Shown one piece after another: positions 17,445 through 26,709 of a DNA stretch of 64,000 bases (within the stretch, counting starts at the first letter, position 1; the number at the start of each line of letters is the position of its first letter). The translations under genes and the position numbers were made by a program. Below the pieces are notes generated by a model. That model was not told the origin of the DNA. It was given only the letters and a program-made list of their open reading frames with translations, and ran no database searches. The stretch is from Vibrio marinisediminis (GTDB lineage Bacteria; Pseudomonadota; Gammaproteobacteria; Enterobacterales; Vibrionaceae): positions 62,001-126,000 of the forward strand of contig NZ_JACFYF010000006.1 in the NCBI RefSeq assembly GCF_014050145.1, written 5' to 3'.

Positions 17445-17489
17445 CGACATCTCAAATTGATTGATGTAACTTTGGATGTATAGACGTCC
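17445..17489 (+). promoter_or_regulatory. MetJ boxes upstream of metA
   Basis: AGACGTCC (17482-17489) matches 7 of 8 positions of the met box AGACGTCT. It is preceded in the same 8-bp register by GGATGTAT (5 of 8). CGACATCT at 17445-17452 matches 6 of 8. Tandem met boxes just before metA fit repression by MetJ with S-adenosylmethionine. Confidence 0.7.
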
Positions 17490-17515
17490 ATAGAAACCGC
17501 TTTAGGGAGAAAGCC

Positions 17516-18457
17516 GTGCCTATTAAGATACCAGATCAACTGCCTGCATCCGATATTTTGCGCGAAGAGCACATCTTCGTCATGACAGAGAAACGCGCCG
17601 CAACTCAAAATATTCGCCCGCTGAAAGTATTGATCCTCAATCTTATGCCGAAAAAAATTGAGACGGAAACTCAGTTTTTGCGCCTGCTATCCAACAGCCC
17701 GCTTCAAGTTGATATTGAGCTGCTGCGTATTGATAACCGACCAAGCAAAAACACACCGACTCAACATTTAGACACCTTCTATCGCCAATTTGAAATGGTC
17801 AAAGATCGTAATTTTGATGGTTTGATCATTACAGGGGCACCTTTGGGGTTGGTGCAATTTGAAGATGTGATTTACTGGGAACATTTGCAAAGCATCATGA
17901 CTTGGGCAAAAGAACATGTCACCTCTACACTCTACGTATGCTGGGCAGCACAAGCTGGGCTTAAACTACTATACGATTTACCTAAGCGCACCCGTAAAGA
18001 GAAACTGTCTGGGGTGTATAAGCATCAAACTCAGAACAACTATCACCCTATTTTGCGTGGTTTTGATGATGAGTTCTTAGCGCCGCATTCTCGCTACGCC
18101 GATTTCACCTCTGAGTACCTACAAACTCATACTGACTTAGACATATTGGCAACCTCCGATGTGGCTGGTGTTTATTTGGCCTCCACTAAAGACAAACGTA
18201 ACGTTTTTGTCACTGGTCACCCAGAATACGATGCCAATACGCTGCACGCCGAATACGTTCGTGATTTAAGTGAAGGCATGGAGCCAACCATTCCTGTCAA
18301 TTACTACCCGAATAACAACCCAGATAACCCACCACGGGCAAGCTGGCGCAGCCATGGGCACTTACTGTTCTCTAATTGGCTTAACTATTGCGTTTACCAA
18401 CAAACGCCGTTCGATCTCGAACACTTTAGCGAAGCCAATTTCACTAAAGATGATTAA
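17516..18457 (+). CDS. metA: Homoserine O-succinyltransferase
   Basis: 313 residues. It makes O-succinylhomoserine from homoserine and succinyl-CoA, the first committed step of methionine synthesis in the cytoplasm. The acyl-accepting Cys142 is in YVCWAAQAG. The His/Glu pair lies in [13 protein letters not shown] (about 231-243), and [12 protein letters not shown] is the conserved N-terminal segment. It starts with GTG, with AGGGAG upstream. Monocistronic, with MetJ boxes in front and a strong terminator behind. Confidence 0.97.
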   Translation: MPIKIPDQLPASDILREEHIFVMTEKRAATQNIRPLKVLILNLMPKKIETETQFLRLLSNSPLQVDIELLRIDNRPSKNTPTQHLDTFYRQFEMVKDRNFDGLIITGAPLGLVQFEDVIYWEHLQSIMTWAKEHVTSTLYVCWAAQAGLKLLYDLPKRTRKEKLSGVYKHQTQNNYHPILRGFDDEFLAPHSRYADFTSEYLQTHTDLDILATSDVAGVYLASTKDKRNVFVTGHPEYDANTLHAEYVRDLSEGMEPTIPVNYYPNNNPDNPPRASWRSHGHLLFSNWLNYCVYQQTPFDLEHFSEANFTKDD

Positions 18458-18465
18458 ACTCTCAA

Positions 18466-18490
18466 GGCCATGGTATATGGCCTTTTTTTT
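18466..18490 (+). terminator. metA terminator
   Basis: GGCCAT-GGTAT-ATGGCC is followed directly by eight T residues. This is a textbook intrinsic terminator. Confidence 0.95.
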
Positions 18491-18590
18491 CATCCATTGA
18501 TGCTTACCTACTCGCATCCAGTCAACATCAAGCTCACGATAACCCACAGAGCAAACATATACTCCTAATGATGATTTGAAGGAGTTCGCG

Positions 18591-19307
18591 ATGAAAAAAC
18601 TGATCTTATCCGCTTCACTCACGTTTGTTTTGCAAGCTTGTGTCACCGTAGATCTTAGTAGCGAACTTGGAACCGAAAGTGACCCTAAAGAAAAAGCCGA
18701 AGCACGAATAGCGCTAGGAATGGGCTATTTACAGCAAGGCAATATGGTGAAAGCGAGAGAAAACCTTCAAAAAGCCTACCAACATGCTCCAGATTTTTAT
18801 CGTTCACAGCTCACTATGGCTCACTACTATGAGCAAGTGGGTGAAAAAAACAAAGCAGAACAACTCTATAAAAGCGCTCTGTCTCAACACCCTGAAAACG
18901 GTAATGTACTCAATAACTATGGCACCTTCTTGTGTAAGCAGGGAAACTACCAAACCGCAGACAAATACTTCAATCGAGCCATCGAAAAACCCTTTTATTA
19001 CTTAATTTCTGGAAGCTATGAAAATGCCGCGTTCTGCGCGCTCAAATCTGGAGATGAAACCAAAGCGATGGGCTATTTTGAACGAGCACTGGATTACGAA
19101 CCGGCCAGATATCGTTCAGCATTAAATTTAGCGAAACTTGAAATTGAACATGACAAGCTCATGGATGCAAGAATTCGATTAATGCGCTTTACCCAAAGCT
19201 ATGGACAGAGAAAAGAAGCACTTCAACTGATGATTGCTCTTGAAGAAAAAGCAGGCAATCAAAACCTTGTTGAGCAATACCAAACACAACTCAGCAAGCT
19301 GAGCTAA
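18591..19307 (+). CDS. PilW/PilF-like TPR lipoprotein
   Basis: 238 residues. The lipobox LQAC follows a signal peptide starting MKKLILSASLTFVLQA. Then come about four or five TPR units (about 45-215, e.g. NVLNNYGTFLCKQGNYQTADKYF and YRSALNLAKLEIEHDKL). It matches the type IV pilus biogenesis/stability protein PilW/PilF, which helps assemble the secretin PilQ in the outer membrane. The usual rlmN-pilW-rodZ-ispG context is absent, so this may be a paralogue with another role. The start at 18591 has GGAG 6 bases upstream, unlike the in-frame ATG at 18576. Confidence 0.8.
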   Translation: MKKLILSASLTFVLQACVTVDLSSELGTESDPKEKAEARIALGMGYLQQGNMVKARENLQKAYQHAPDFYRSQLTMAHYYEQVGEKNKAEQLYKSALSQHPENGNVLNNYGTFLCKQGNYQTADKYFNRAIEKPFYYLISGSYENAAFCALKSGDETKAMGYFERALDYEPARYRSALNLAKLEIEHDKLMDARIRLMRFTQSYGQRKEALQLMIALEEKAGNQNLVEQYQTQLSKLS

Positions 19308-19326
19308 TACTCTGTCTGATACATAA

Positions 19327-19350
19327 AACAGCCCGCAATCGCGGGCTGTT
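19327..19350. terminator. Bidirectional terminator between pilW-like gene and rlmF
   Basis: Perfect 10-base arms AACAGCCCGC / GCGGGCTGTT with an AATC loop lie between convergent genes. T-rich sequence follows on the right and A-rich sequence precedes on the left. Confidence 0.9.
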
Positions 19351-19352
19351 TA

Positions 19353-20438
19353 TTATTTGCTTTTTAGTTTTAACCACTGCTCTCGTTGAGCTTTATCTTT
19401 AAAACTCCACGCCACAAATCGGCTGATTTTTTGTCCTTGGCTCATCTCAACAACTATCGCTTGCTTCGCACCTGCTTTTTCTAAGCTCTTGCATAACCAA
19501 CGCACATTGTCTTTTTTCGAGATCAGCGTGGTAAACCACAATACTTGGTCGGCAAATTCACGGCTTTCAAACGCCATATTTTTAACGAATTCAGCCTCAC
19601 CACCCGGACACCAAAGCTCAGCTTTTTGCCCACCAAAATTCAATGTTGGTGCTTTGCCTTGTTTTGCGTCCTGTTTCTCTAGCGTCAATTGACCGCGTTT
19701 CGCTTTGTGGGCGTAGAGGTTATTCAGTTTTCGTTCTGTGCCCTGCTGCGCTTCTTTTAAAGAGGCATGAAATGGCGGGTTACAGGTTGTAACGTCATAA
19801 AACTCGTTCGGTTGGATAATGTCTTTAAAGAAGTGACGGCTGTTACTTTGCAAACGGCACTCAACTTTACCCTTCAGCACCGCGTTAGACTGAGCTATCA
19901 CATTTGCATTGTTTACCGAGACAAGATCCACATCGCTACCAACATAATTCCAACCATATTGAGTGGCACCAACAATAGGGTAAATACAGTTCGCACCTAC
20001 ACCGATATCAAGCGCACGAATTAACTTGTGGTTAAGTTTCGGCGCTTCATTGGCGAGCAGTTCTGCAACACGATGAACGTAGTCAGCACGCCCTGGAATT
20101 GGTGGACAAAGATACCCTTGGGGAATATCCCACTGCGTGACACCGTAATGTTCAACCAGCAATGCTTGGTTTAATAACTTAACCGCGACCGGATCATCAA
20201 AACGAATTGTTTGTTCACCTAGCGGATTTTTCACCACATATTTGGCTAGCTCAGGTAATGCTTTAACTAAACGCTCAAAATCATAACGACCTTGATGTGC
20301 GTTGCGTTTATGTAAGCCCGCTTTACCAGCAATCTTTGCTACTGGCATCGCATTCGCTGACGAAGCCTTCACAGATTTTGCTCTGTTTGGCTTTGATCTA
20401 GGCTTACGTTTGGCTTGCGCTTTCTCTTTATCACTCAT
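19353..20438 (-). CDS. rlmF: 23S rRNA adenine(1618)-N(6)-methyltransferase
   Basis: 361 residues with a basic N-terminal tail ([14 protein letters not shown]) and a Rossmann methyltransferase core. [16 protein letters not shown] (about 143-158) is the SAM-binding loop, and the N6-adenine catalytic motif is NPPF (about 220). GTERKLNNL and [10 protein letters not shown] are typical of the YbiN/RlmF family. It methylates A1618 of 23S rRNA using SAM. A YgjP-like gene lies just upstream on the same strand. Confidence 0.93.
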   Translation of the reverse strand: MSDKEKAQAKRKPRSKPNRAKSVKASSANAMPVAKIAGKAGLHKRNAHQGRYDFERLVKALPELAKYVVKNPLGEQTIRFDDPVAVKLLNQALLVEHYGVTQWDIPQGYLCPPIPGRADYVHRVAELLANEAPKLNHKLIRALDIGVGANCIYPIVGATQYGWNYVGSDVDLVSVNNANVIAQSNAVLKGKVECRLQSNSRHFFKDIIQPNEFYDVTTCNPPFHASLKEAQQGTERKLNNLYAHKAKRGQLTLEKQDAKQGKAPTLNFGGQKAELWCPGGEAEFVKNMAFESREFADQVLWFTTLISKKDNVRWLCKSLEKAGAKQAIVVEMSQGQKISRFVAWSFKDKAQREQWLKLKSK

Positions 20439-20448
20439 ACTTAATTCG

Positions 20449-20943
20449 TTATTTCAATTCTTGATAAATCATAAACAAACGCGCATCTAACTCTAGTTGG
20501 TGATACTCCGGCTCCATATGGCAGCAGAGCTGATAAAACGCTTTGTTATGATCTTTTTCTTTTATATGAGCCAACTCATGAACCACCAGCATGCGCAACA
20601 ATGGCTCTGGCGCATTCTTAAACACGCTAGCAATTCGGATTTCATTTTTTGATTTTATCTTGCCACCATGCACCTTGGCAGCATAGGTGTGCAGCCCTAG
20701 TGCATTGTTGATCAAATGTATTTTACTATCATAGATCACCTTACTTAGTGGCGATGTTTTCTTCATGTACTGGTTTTTTAAAGCCATCGTATATTCATAG
20801 AGGGCTTTCTCACTTTGAATAGCATGACGCTGCGGATAACGCTGTTCAAACCATGCACAGAAACGACCAGATTCAAGCAGTTGCGAGACTGGCGTTAAGA
20901 TATGTTCAGGATAACCTTGGATATAACGAAGAACAGGATTCAT
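20449..20943 (-). CDS. YgjP-like zinc metallopeptidase-fold protein
   Basis: 164 residues with the metal motif [18 protein letters not shown] (about 121-138: HExxH plus a third His), as in the YgjP/WLM (DUF45) family. Members have a minimal gluzincin fold, and some have been annotated as UTP pyrophosphatase. It ends 10 bases before rlmF, so the two may be co-transcribed. The ATG at 20943 is preferred to an in-frame TTG at 20964. Biological role uncertain. Confidence 0.85.
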   Translation of the reverse strand: MNPVLRYIQGYPEHILTPVSQLLESGRFCAWFEQRYPQRHAIQSEKALYEYTMALKNQYMKKTSPLSKVIYDSKIHLINNALGLHTYAAKVHGGKIKSKNEIRIASVFKNAPEPLLRMLVVHELAHIKEKDHNKAFYQLCCHMEPEYHQLELDARLFMIYQELK

Positions 20944-21077
20944 AGTGAGTCGATAATCAATCAAATTGGCGCTAAGTCTACCTTAATCGTGTTAAGGCTT
21001 CACGGGATTCGTTGTTCAATTCGCCCTATTCGCCTATACTCCAGCCACTTTACACTCCAACAGAGCACTGACTTAGA

Positions 21078-21308
21078 ATGACACGACTGGTTTTATATGT
21101 GAAAGATAAGTGCCCGCATTGCAAAGATGCGCAGCGCTACCTTGATTCTAAAGGCTACCCTTACCGTCTTACCAACGCCAAAATGCAACGTGGTCGTAAA
21201 GAACTTGATGCGATTGGTGCGCGTTCACTGCCTGTATTGAAGATCGGTGATCAAATAATGATCGGTTGGAATGCGAATAACTTCGAAAAGATGTATAAAC
21301 GCAAATAG
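21078..21308 (+). CDS. Glutaredoxin-family protein
   Basis: 76 residues with the redox motif CPHC (residues 12-15) at the end of the first strand and SLPVLKIGDQ (about 50-59) carrying the cis-proline loop. Length and motif fit a small glutaredoxin/NrdH-like thiol-disulfide oxidoreductase of the cytosol. It is monocistronic, divergent from the YgjP-like gene, and ends at a strong terminator. Partner unknown. Confidence 0.88.
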   Translation: MTRLVLYVKDKCPHCKDAQRYLDSKGYPYRLTNAKMQRGRKELDAIGARSLPVLKIGDQIMIGWNANNFEKMYKRK

Positions 21309-21343
21309 TATTCGACAAGCTTTAATAGACGCTATCAGACATT

Positions 21344-21376
21344 AAAAAAGGGTGAACGTTATGTTCACCCTTTTTT
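21344..21376. terminator. Bidirectional terminator between glutaredoxin and arginase-family genes
   Basis: AAAAAAGGGTGAAC-GTTAT-GTTCACCCTTTTTT is a long perfect stem with A and T tracts on each side, placed between convergent genes. Confidence 0.95.
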
Positions 21377-21387
21377 AATTAAATCGG

Positions 21388-22311
21388 TTAGCTCCGAAAC
21401 CCCCAGACTGCATCGATGAGTTTTATCATCAGCTCTTTGGAAATGCCCTGTTGATCTAGTTCAGGTAAATACTCAACAAAGTCGATACCAACAAATTTAG
21501 GGTGACTCGCCAGCCCATCAACCAAATGCAAAGCCTCGCGAGCGCTCAAACCGCCTACATTTGGTGTTCCACATGCTCGAAATAAGCTTCCATCAAGGGC
21601 GTCGTAGTCAAAAGATACGTAAGCACAATCGTAATTCTTATCAATTATCTCAATAAGCTGATTTAAGACATTGCTAATCCCAAGGGTTTCAATGCTGGTC
21701 ATATCAAAATTAACCATTGAGTGCTGTTTAATAAGCGCATCTTCATTTGGCATTAAATCGCGCACCGCAACGTAATACACATCTTGAGGATTAAGTACGA
21801 TGCCAGCGTCAACTGCCCAGTTATTATGCGGGTATTTATCCATCAACATGGCTAACGGTTTACCATGCAAATTGCTGGCAACTGAATCATTGCAATCAGC
21901 GTGTGCATCTATCCATATTACCGCGACTCGCTTACCCTGCTGTTTTTGAAAATACTCTAATGTCGCTTGGACCGTTCCAATAGCAATGGAATGATCCCCG
22001 CCTAGAGTGATTGGGGTTCGCTGATTTTGATAGCTGTTAAGTACCATCTCTTTAAGCGTATTGGCATAACGGCTTAGAGCCTTCTCTTTGCTGTTTGACT
22101 CGGTCAGTTGAAGAACGACTGAATCGGGTTTAACGTCACCAAGATCTCTAATGTCGGCGTTCCAACGGTTATTTCGCACATTGACCCAATCACTTAGCCC
22201 TATCCAGTTTGACTCATCTAATCGTCGCAATCCATCGACAGTATTATCTTTGGTTGGGTAACAACCGAGTTGGTTAAATGGTGCACCGATAATGTCGAAG
22301 GATTTTGGCAT
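21388..22311 (-). CDS. Arginase-family ureohydrolase
   Basis: 307 residues with the manganese ligands of the ureohydrolase fold: LGGDHSIAIGT (about 103-113), IDAHADCN (about 134-141) and SFDYDALD (about 230-237). The arginase-like NLHGKPLAML and GTPNVGGLSAREA segments favour arginase over agmatinase or formimidoylglutamase. The expected reaction is L-arginine to ornithine plus urea. Odd point: the usual SFDVDGLDP is SFDYDALDG here. It is a single gene with no adjacent ornithine pathway gene. Confidence 0.82.
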   Translation of the reverse strand: MPKSFDIIGAPFNQLGCYPTKDNTVDGLRRLDESNWIGLSDWVNVRNNRWNADIRDLGDVKPDSVVLQLTESNSKEKALSRYANTLKEMVLNSYQNQRTPITLGGDHSIAIGTVQATLEYFQKQQGKRVAVIWIDAHADCNDSVASNLHGKPLAMLMDKYPHNNWAVDAGIVLNPQDVYYVAVRDLMPNEDALIKQHSMVNFDMTSIETLGISNVLNQLIEIIDKNYDCAYVSFDYDALDGSLFRACGTPNVGGLSAREALHLVDGLASHPKFVGIDFVEYLPELDQQGISKELMIKLIDAVWGFRS

Positions 22312-22456
22312 AGTATTCCTCTTTCTTGTTAAAACGTCAGTCGATATACGTCACTTAAAATTAAAGATAATGAATGGGTGATTGCTTTGTTTAAGTAACG
22401 TTTTACAACGACCAACTCTAGAGAAATAACGGAAAATGTCGACCAACTACACAATT

Positions 22457-22909
22457 TTATTCGCAACTAGCTACATTTCGCTGCATATAAACAAATTGCT
22501 TGGTTTCACTAGTGATGATAAATCCATGACGTTGATACAATTCACCAACGCGGTTTCCTTGCAAGTAACTCAAGGTAACGGGCAACGCTAAGGATTCAGA
22601 TTGAGTAATAACCTGTTGGAGAATAGCACTCCCTATCCCATTCCCTTGGAATTCAGGTAAAATGAAAAATCGAGCAAAATGGAGATCTTTGCTTCTTACT
22701 TGTATGAGATAGCTACCAATTGGCTGATTTTCGACAAGAAGTATTGTAGGTCGCCCTTCATCCCACTCTTGTTGATGAATCTGCTTTTGGATTGCTTCAT
22801 TCCAACCGAATACCTGCTCTATCGGTCCCTTCTCAGCCGCCTTCTTCAACTCAAACAAAAACTCGTAGTCAGCTTCTACAGCTGGTCTCGTCGTAAATAA
22901 ATTGCTCAT
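22457..22909 (-). CDS. GNAT-family acetyltransferase
   Basis: 150 residues. The acetyl-CoA pyrophosphate loop is FILPEFQGNGIGSAIL (about 81-96, a Q/R-x-x-G-x-G/A motif), followed by the C-terminal LYQRHGFIITSETK typical of the fold. The N-terminus (RPAVEADYEFLFELKKAAEK) is that of a small-molecule or N-terminal acetylase. Standalone gene. Substrate unknown. Confidence 0.85.
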   Translation of the reverse strand: MSNLFTTRPAVEADYEFLFELKKAAEKGPIEQVFGWNEAIQKQIHQQEWDEGRPTILLVENQPIGSYLIQVRSKDLHFARFFILPEFQGNGIGSAILQQVITQSESLALPVTLSYLQGNRVGELYQRHGFIITSETKQFVYMQRNVASCE

Positions 22910-23002
22910 GGTAATTCAATTTCCAGAGAGGTTATTGGTGGTGATACCACGTTATTCCATACATTCTATGTCATCAAATATTATTTTCTTGGATCTAAAC
23001 TA

Positions 23003-23031
23003 TTGACAAGTGTGAGATAGCTCTTTAAAAT
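23003..23031 (+). promoter_or_regulatory. Strong sigma-70-type promoter for the NRAMP-like gene
   Basis: TTGACA (23003-23008) and TAAAAT (23026-23031) are separated by exactly 17 bases. Transcription would start near 23038, leaving a leader of about 125 bases. Confidence 0.7.
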
Positions 23032-23040
23032 CCGCCGCCA

Positions 23041-23144
23041 ACAAGTAAGCATCTTTAAGAAATTACTTGTTTTACAATCAATTACGAGCACAAGTTCAGC
23101 TGATCTTGATCAGTTGTCTTTCTATTTTTTTAAAGATAGAGACA
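23041..23144 (+). promoter_or_regulatory. Structured 5' leader of the NRAMP-like gene
   Basis: Three successive stems can be drawn. ACAAGTAA (23041-23048) pairs with TTACTTGT (23063-23070). AGCTGA (23098-23103) pairs with TCAGTT (23110-23115, one G-U pair). TGTCT..CTAT (23115-23125) pairs with ATAGAGACA (23136-23144). I recognise no known riboswitch class. A metal-sensing or attenuating leader is possible. Confidence 0.4.
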
Positions 23145-23164
23145 CAACAAATTTGAGATTCGGC

Positions 23165-24406
23165 ATGACTACACAAACTTCTACAGCGACCATCAACGCG
23201 ACGGCTCCAATTCACCAAGAAACCTCTTGGCAAAATAAAGCCATTTTGAGCGTTGCTTTCCTAATGGCGACCACATCTGTGGGCCCAGGCTTCCTAACCC
23301 AAACCGCTGTTTTCACCAATATCTACAAAGTAGACATGGCATTCCCTGTATTCGCTTCGATGTTTATCACCTTCGGTATCGTGATGAACTTATGGCGAAT
23401 CGTTGGCGTATCTGGCTTACGCATTCAAGACATTGCAAACAAAGTTGCTCCGGGTATGGGCTATGTGGTGGGTATTCTGCTCGCTCTCGGCGCCGTTGCA
23501 TTCAACTTTGGTAACGTTAGCGGAGCTGCGCTAGGTATCAATGTTCTTACTGGTGTCGACACAACTTGGGGCGCACTGTTTACTGGTCTAATCGGTAGCC
23601 TACTGTTTGTTGTACACAACGCTTCAAAACGCATGGACCAAATGGCGCGTTACCTCGGTTTATTCATGATTGTTCTTATTGCCTACGTAGCAATGACCAG
23701 CCTGCCTCCGATGGGTGAAACCCTAACGGCGGCTGTGGTACCGAGTGACTTTGGTAACCTACTTCTTCCTACGTTAACCATTGTTGGTGGCGCTGTGGGT
23801 GGCTACTACACCGGCGCGCAACGTCTGGTTGATATTGGTCTACAAGGTAAAGAGAACGTTCCTACCATTAAAACGGCAGCATGGGCGGGCATTTCCATTG
23901 CGGTAGTGATTCGTATCCTCCTGTTCTTAGCGGTATTTGGTGTTATCTCAGCAGGCGCAGTACTTGATAGTTCAAACCCAGCGGCAGACGCGTTCCGCCA
24001 AGGTGCGGGCGAAACAGGTTACTTCATCTTTGGTCTGGTACTGTTTGTGGCTTCGATTACTTCGGTTGTCGGCAACTCGTACATGGCTATCTCTTTGATT
24101 AAAACACTGTTCCCTGTTGTAGCGCGTAATGAAAAAGCTTGGTGTGTGGCTTTCATTCTAATCACTAGCTTAGGCACAGTAACGATGAATATGCCGATTC
24201 TTCTACTGATGCTTGCCGGTTTAGTGAACAGTATTATCCTACCTATCGTGCTTGGTATGGTACTTGCGGCAACTCGTCGTAAAGACATCATTGGTGAATA
24301 CAAACACCCAATCTACCTAACACTAATCGGGGCACTTATCGTAGTCGTGATGGCAGCATCAAGTGTGACGAACATTAGTAACTTTGTTGCTAAATTCATC
24401 GGCTAA
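23165..24406 (+). CDS. NRAMP-superfamily transporter
   Basis: 413 residues with about eleven TM segments and the NRAMP/LeuT-type fold. The first TM carries TSVGPGFLTQTAVFT where metal-transporting NRAMP proteins have the DPGN motif, so the metal-binding Asp and Asn are not conserved. This puts it with the divergent branch that includes Bacillus YcsG, whose substrates are unclear. The ATG at 23165 is preferred to a TTG at 23114, which lies within leader stems. A sigma-70 promoter and structured leader precede it, and a terminator follows. Confidence 0.85.
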   Translation: MTTQTSTATINATAPIHQETSWQNKAILSVAFLMATTSVGPGFLTQTAVFTNIYKVDMAFPVFASMFITFGIVMNLWRIVGVSGLRIQDIANKVAPGMGYVVGILLALGAVAFNFGNVSGAALGINVLTGVDTTWGALFTGLIGSLLFVVHNASKRMDQMARYLGLFMIVLIAYVAMTSLPPMGETLTAAVVPSDFGNLLLPTLTIVGGAVGGYYTGAQRLVDIGLQGKENVPTIKTAAWAGISIAVVIRILLFLAVFGVISAGAVLDSSNPAADAFRQGAGETGYFIFGLVLFVASITSVVGNSYMAISLIKTLFPVVARNEKAWCVAFILITSLGTVTMNMPILLLMLAGLVNSIILPIVLGMVLAATRRKDIIGEYKHPIYLTLIGALIVVVMAASSVTNISNFVAKFIG

Positions 24407-24430
24407 ATACTCAAGCTGTAAAATTCACAA

Positions 24431-24455
24431 GGGCTGCATTGATTGCAGCCCTTTT
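24431..24455. terminator. Terminator between NRAMP-like and LysR genes
   Basis: GGGCTGCA-TTGAT-TGCAGCCC followed by TTTT. It lies between convergent genes. Confidence 0.9.
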
Positions 24456-24472
24456 GCTATCGCATTATTTGT

Positions 24473-25342
24473 TCAGCGGAAGCTTTTCACAAACTCAATA
24501 AATGTCCGCTCTGCAATTGATAGATAACCATCTTTACGCCAGGCTAATGCAAGATCCAGTTTGACTGGTTCTTCAAACGGAATACCGACAATATCCGCTT
24601 CATGTTGGGTGACCAACTCCAGCAATGCCGTAATAGCAAATTCACGGCGAACAATATTCAATATCAGTGGTAATAGGTTAGTTTCAAAGGCACATTGAAG
24701 ATCAAGGTTGTTTTGCTTTGCCTTCGATTCAATGTAGTCACGATGGAAATAGCCTTCCCTAAACATCACCAACTCTTGCTGACAAAACTCTTCTAACCGC
24801 ACTGTCTCTCGATTGGCAAAAGGGTGGTCTTTCGCAACCACCGCAACCATTTCAGAGCGGAGCAAGTGATCGGTTTCAATGTCATCAGGAACATTATCAA
24901 GGTTGATCACCCCAATATCGAGTTCACCGTTAAGGAGCATTTTGCGGATGGAGCTAATACCGGCATCAACTAAAGTCAGTTTTAAGCTGGGATATCGGCT
25001 TTTAAATGCCATTAGAACTTTTGGAAAAAAGTAAGAACCCATCATACTTGGCGCTCCAAGCCTCACCTCGCCTTTCTCTAGTCCTTTGAGTTCATCCATT
25101 GCTAATTTGGCATCATCAATTTGTTGCAACACACGCTTTGCATGCTCTAACAACACTTTGCCTTCATCCGTTAGCTCAACTTTACGCTCGGAACGACGAA
25201 ACAACGTCATCCCCAATTGTTGTTCAAACTTTTTGATTGAGATGCTGAGTGCCGGCTGCGCAATATGCAGCGCTTTCGCGGCTTGAGTAAAATGCCCAAA
25301 TTCAGCAACAGTGACGAAATGTTTAAGGTGTTTCGAGTCCAT
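24473..25342 (-). CDS. LysR-family transcriptional regulator (CynR/YnfL-like)
   Basis: 289 residues. The helix-turn-helix at 1-60 (FGHFTQAAKALHIAQPALSISIKKFEQQL) is followed by a substrate-binding domain (about 88-285). It belongs to the group with GEVRLGAPSMMGSYFFP at the start of the effector domain. It is divergent from the MFS gene (start 25444) with 101 bases between, so that transporter is the likely target. A 13-bp inverted repeat lies right at its start. Confidence 0.93.
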   Translation of the reverse strand: MDSKHLKHFVTVAEFGHFTQAAKALHIAQPALSISIKKFEQQLGMTLFRRSERKVELTDEGKVLLEHAKRVLQQIDDAKLAMDELKGLEKGEVRLGAPSMMGSYFFPKVLMAFKSRYPSLKLTLVDAGISSIRKMLLNGELDIGVINLDNVPDDIETDHLLRSEMVAVVAKDHPFANRETVRLEEFCQQELVMFREGYFHRDYIESKAKQNNLDLQCAFETNLLPLILNIVRREFAITALLELVTQHEADIVGIPFEEPVKLDLALAWRKDGYLSIAERTFIEFVKSFR

Positions 25343-25343
25343 G

Positions 25344-25378
25344 ATATTAAAAATATATAGAGATGATATTTTTAATAT
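25344..25378. promoter_or_regulatory. 13-bp inverted repeat in the LysR/MFS divergent region
   Basis: ATATTAAAAATAT (25344-25356) and ATATTTTTAATAT (25366-25378) are exact inverted copies 9 bases apart, beginning 2 bases upstream of the lysR start codon. Each arm is itself nearly palindromic (ATATT/AATAT). The site suits LysR autoregulation and control of the MFS gene, but extreme A+T content raises the chance of coincidence. Confidence 0.45.
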
Positions 25379-25443
25379 ATTTTATTTATTCCAAAAGTGC
25401 TGATAATTTGATCACAACCGCAACCATTACGACGATGTAGACC

Positions 25444-26658
25444 ATGATCGAATTTGGCACTCCGCAGTATAGACGTGTCACCTTAAGCCTCGCGCTTGGG
25501 TCATTTCTGGTGTTCTGCAACCTTTATCTATTCCAACCAATGCTGCCCTTCATGGCGACGCACTTCTCTGTTTCTGAAACTCAAATCAACTGGGTTTTTG
25601 CCGCAGCAACTCTGGCACTCTCGTTTTCACTGGTGCCTTGGGCTGTTGGCTCTGAAAATATCGGGCGACGCGTTGTCATGCTCTCTGGCTTAATCGCAAT
25701 GCCAGTGATAGGCGTAATGATGCTATTTTTTGATTCGTTAATTAGCTTAGTGTTGCTACGAGCTCTAATGGGCGTTGCACTCGCCGCGTTTGCCTCCGTC
25801 GCTGTGGCATACATGGTAGAAGAACTTAGCGCAAAAGCGTTTAGCCACGCGATTGGTACTTACATCGCGGCAAACTCACTCGGTGGTATCAGCGGGCGTA
25901 TTGTGGGCGGAACGCTCACCGATGCTCTAGGCTGGAAAGAAGCCGTCTTAGTGATCGCTTGCTTTACTATTGTCGGTGTCTTACTGGTGGCTTGGCTGCT
26001 ACCGCAACAGCAAAATTTTAAACCACAAAAAGGGATGATGCGTTACCACAACCGTGCGCTGATCTCCCATTTAAAAAATCGCACCATTTGGCTGGCGATG
26101 CTGATTGGTGGCTTGAACTTTGCCTTATTCGTTAATCTCTATTCAGTAATGGGCTTCCGTCTTGTGGCTCCTCCCCATCAGCTTCCCATCGGGCTCGCAT
26201 CACTGATCTTTCTTTGTTATCTCGCAGGAACACTCAGCTCTACACTCACCTCAGTTTGGAGCGATAGAAAAGAGCCGATTCAAGGAATGCTGCTTGGGAC
26301 GACAATTAGTTTGGCTGGTATGCTGATTGCCTATTTTGATCACTTAGTTTGGATGACACTAGGATTATTATTGATAAGCTTTGGCGCTTTCTTCACGCAC
26401 ACATTGGCGTACGCCTGGGTTAGCCAAAAAGCAAAACGAGCTAAAGCGACAGCGACGGCACTTTACTTGGTACACTATTATATTGGTGGCAGTATTGGCG
26501 GATTTTACCTAATTTATTGCTGGCAACATGGTGGTTGGCAAGCGGTCATCTATGGTGGTAGCGTTCTCTATGCAGGCATCTATTGGCTCTGTTTCCGTTT
26601 AGAAGGAAAAAGCAAACCGACTGGGGTGAATTCTGTTATTATTGACAACAAAAAATAA
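25444..26658 (+). CDS. MFS transporter, YnfM-like
   Basis: 404 residues with twelve TM helices and the MFS loop 2-3 motif in the form GSENIGRRVVMLSG (about 69-82). Its N-terminus (QYRRVTLSLALGSFLVFCNLYLFQPMLP) resembles the YnfM/arabinose-efflux-like group of E. coli. It is a proton-coupled exporter of an unknown small molecule. It forms a divergent pair with the LysR gene, an arrangement also seen for ynfM/ynfL. Confidence 0.9.
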   Translation: MIEFGTPQYRRVTLSLALGSFLVFCNLYLFQPMLPFMATHFSVSETQINWVFAAATLALSFSLVPWAVGSENIGRRVVMLSGLIAMPVIGVMMLFFDSLISLVLLRALMGVALAAFASVAVAYMVEELSAKAFSHAIGTYIAANSLGGISGRIVGGTLTDALGWKEAVLVIACFTIVGVLLVAWLLPQQQNFKPQKGMMRYHNRALISHLKNRTIWLAMLIGGLNFALFVNLYSVMGFRLVAPPHQLPIGLASLIFLCYLAGTLSSTLTSVWSDRKEPIQGMLLGTTISLAGMLIAYFDHLVWMTLGLLLISFGAFFTHTLAYAWVSQKAKRAKATATALYLVHYYIGGSIGGFYLIYCWQHGGWQAVIYGGSVLYAGIYWLCFRLEGKSKPTGVNSVIIDNKK

Positions 26659-26709
26659 AACTAACACGTCAATAATTTAACAAAATTATCGTACATTTCA
26701 GGATGCTAT

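Noticed and set aside
21388-22311. Second hutG
   Set aside because: Although in the same ureohydrolase superfamily, it has arginase-like NLHGKPLAML and GTPNVGG segments and is far from the hut locus.
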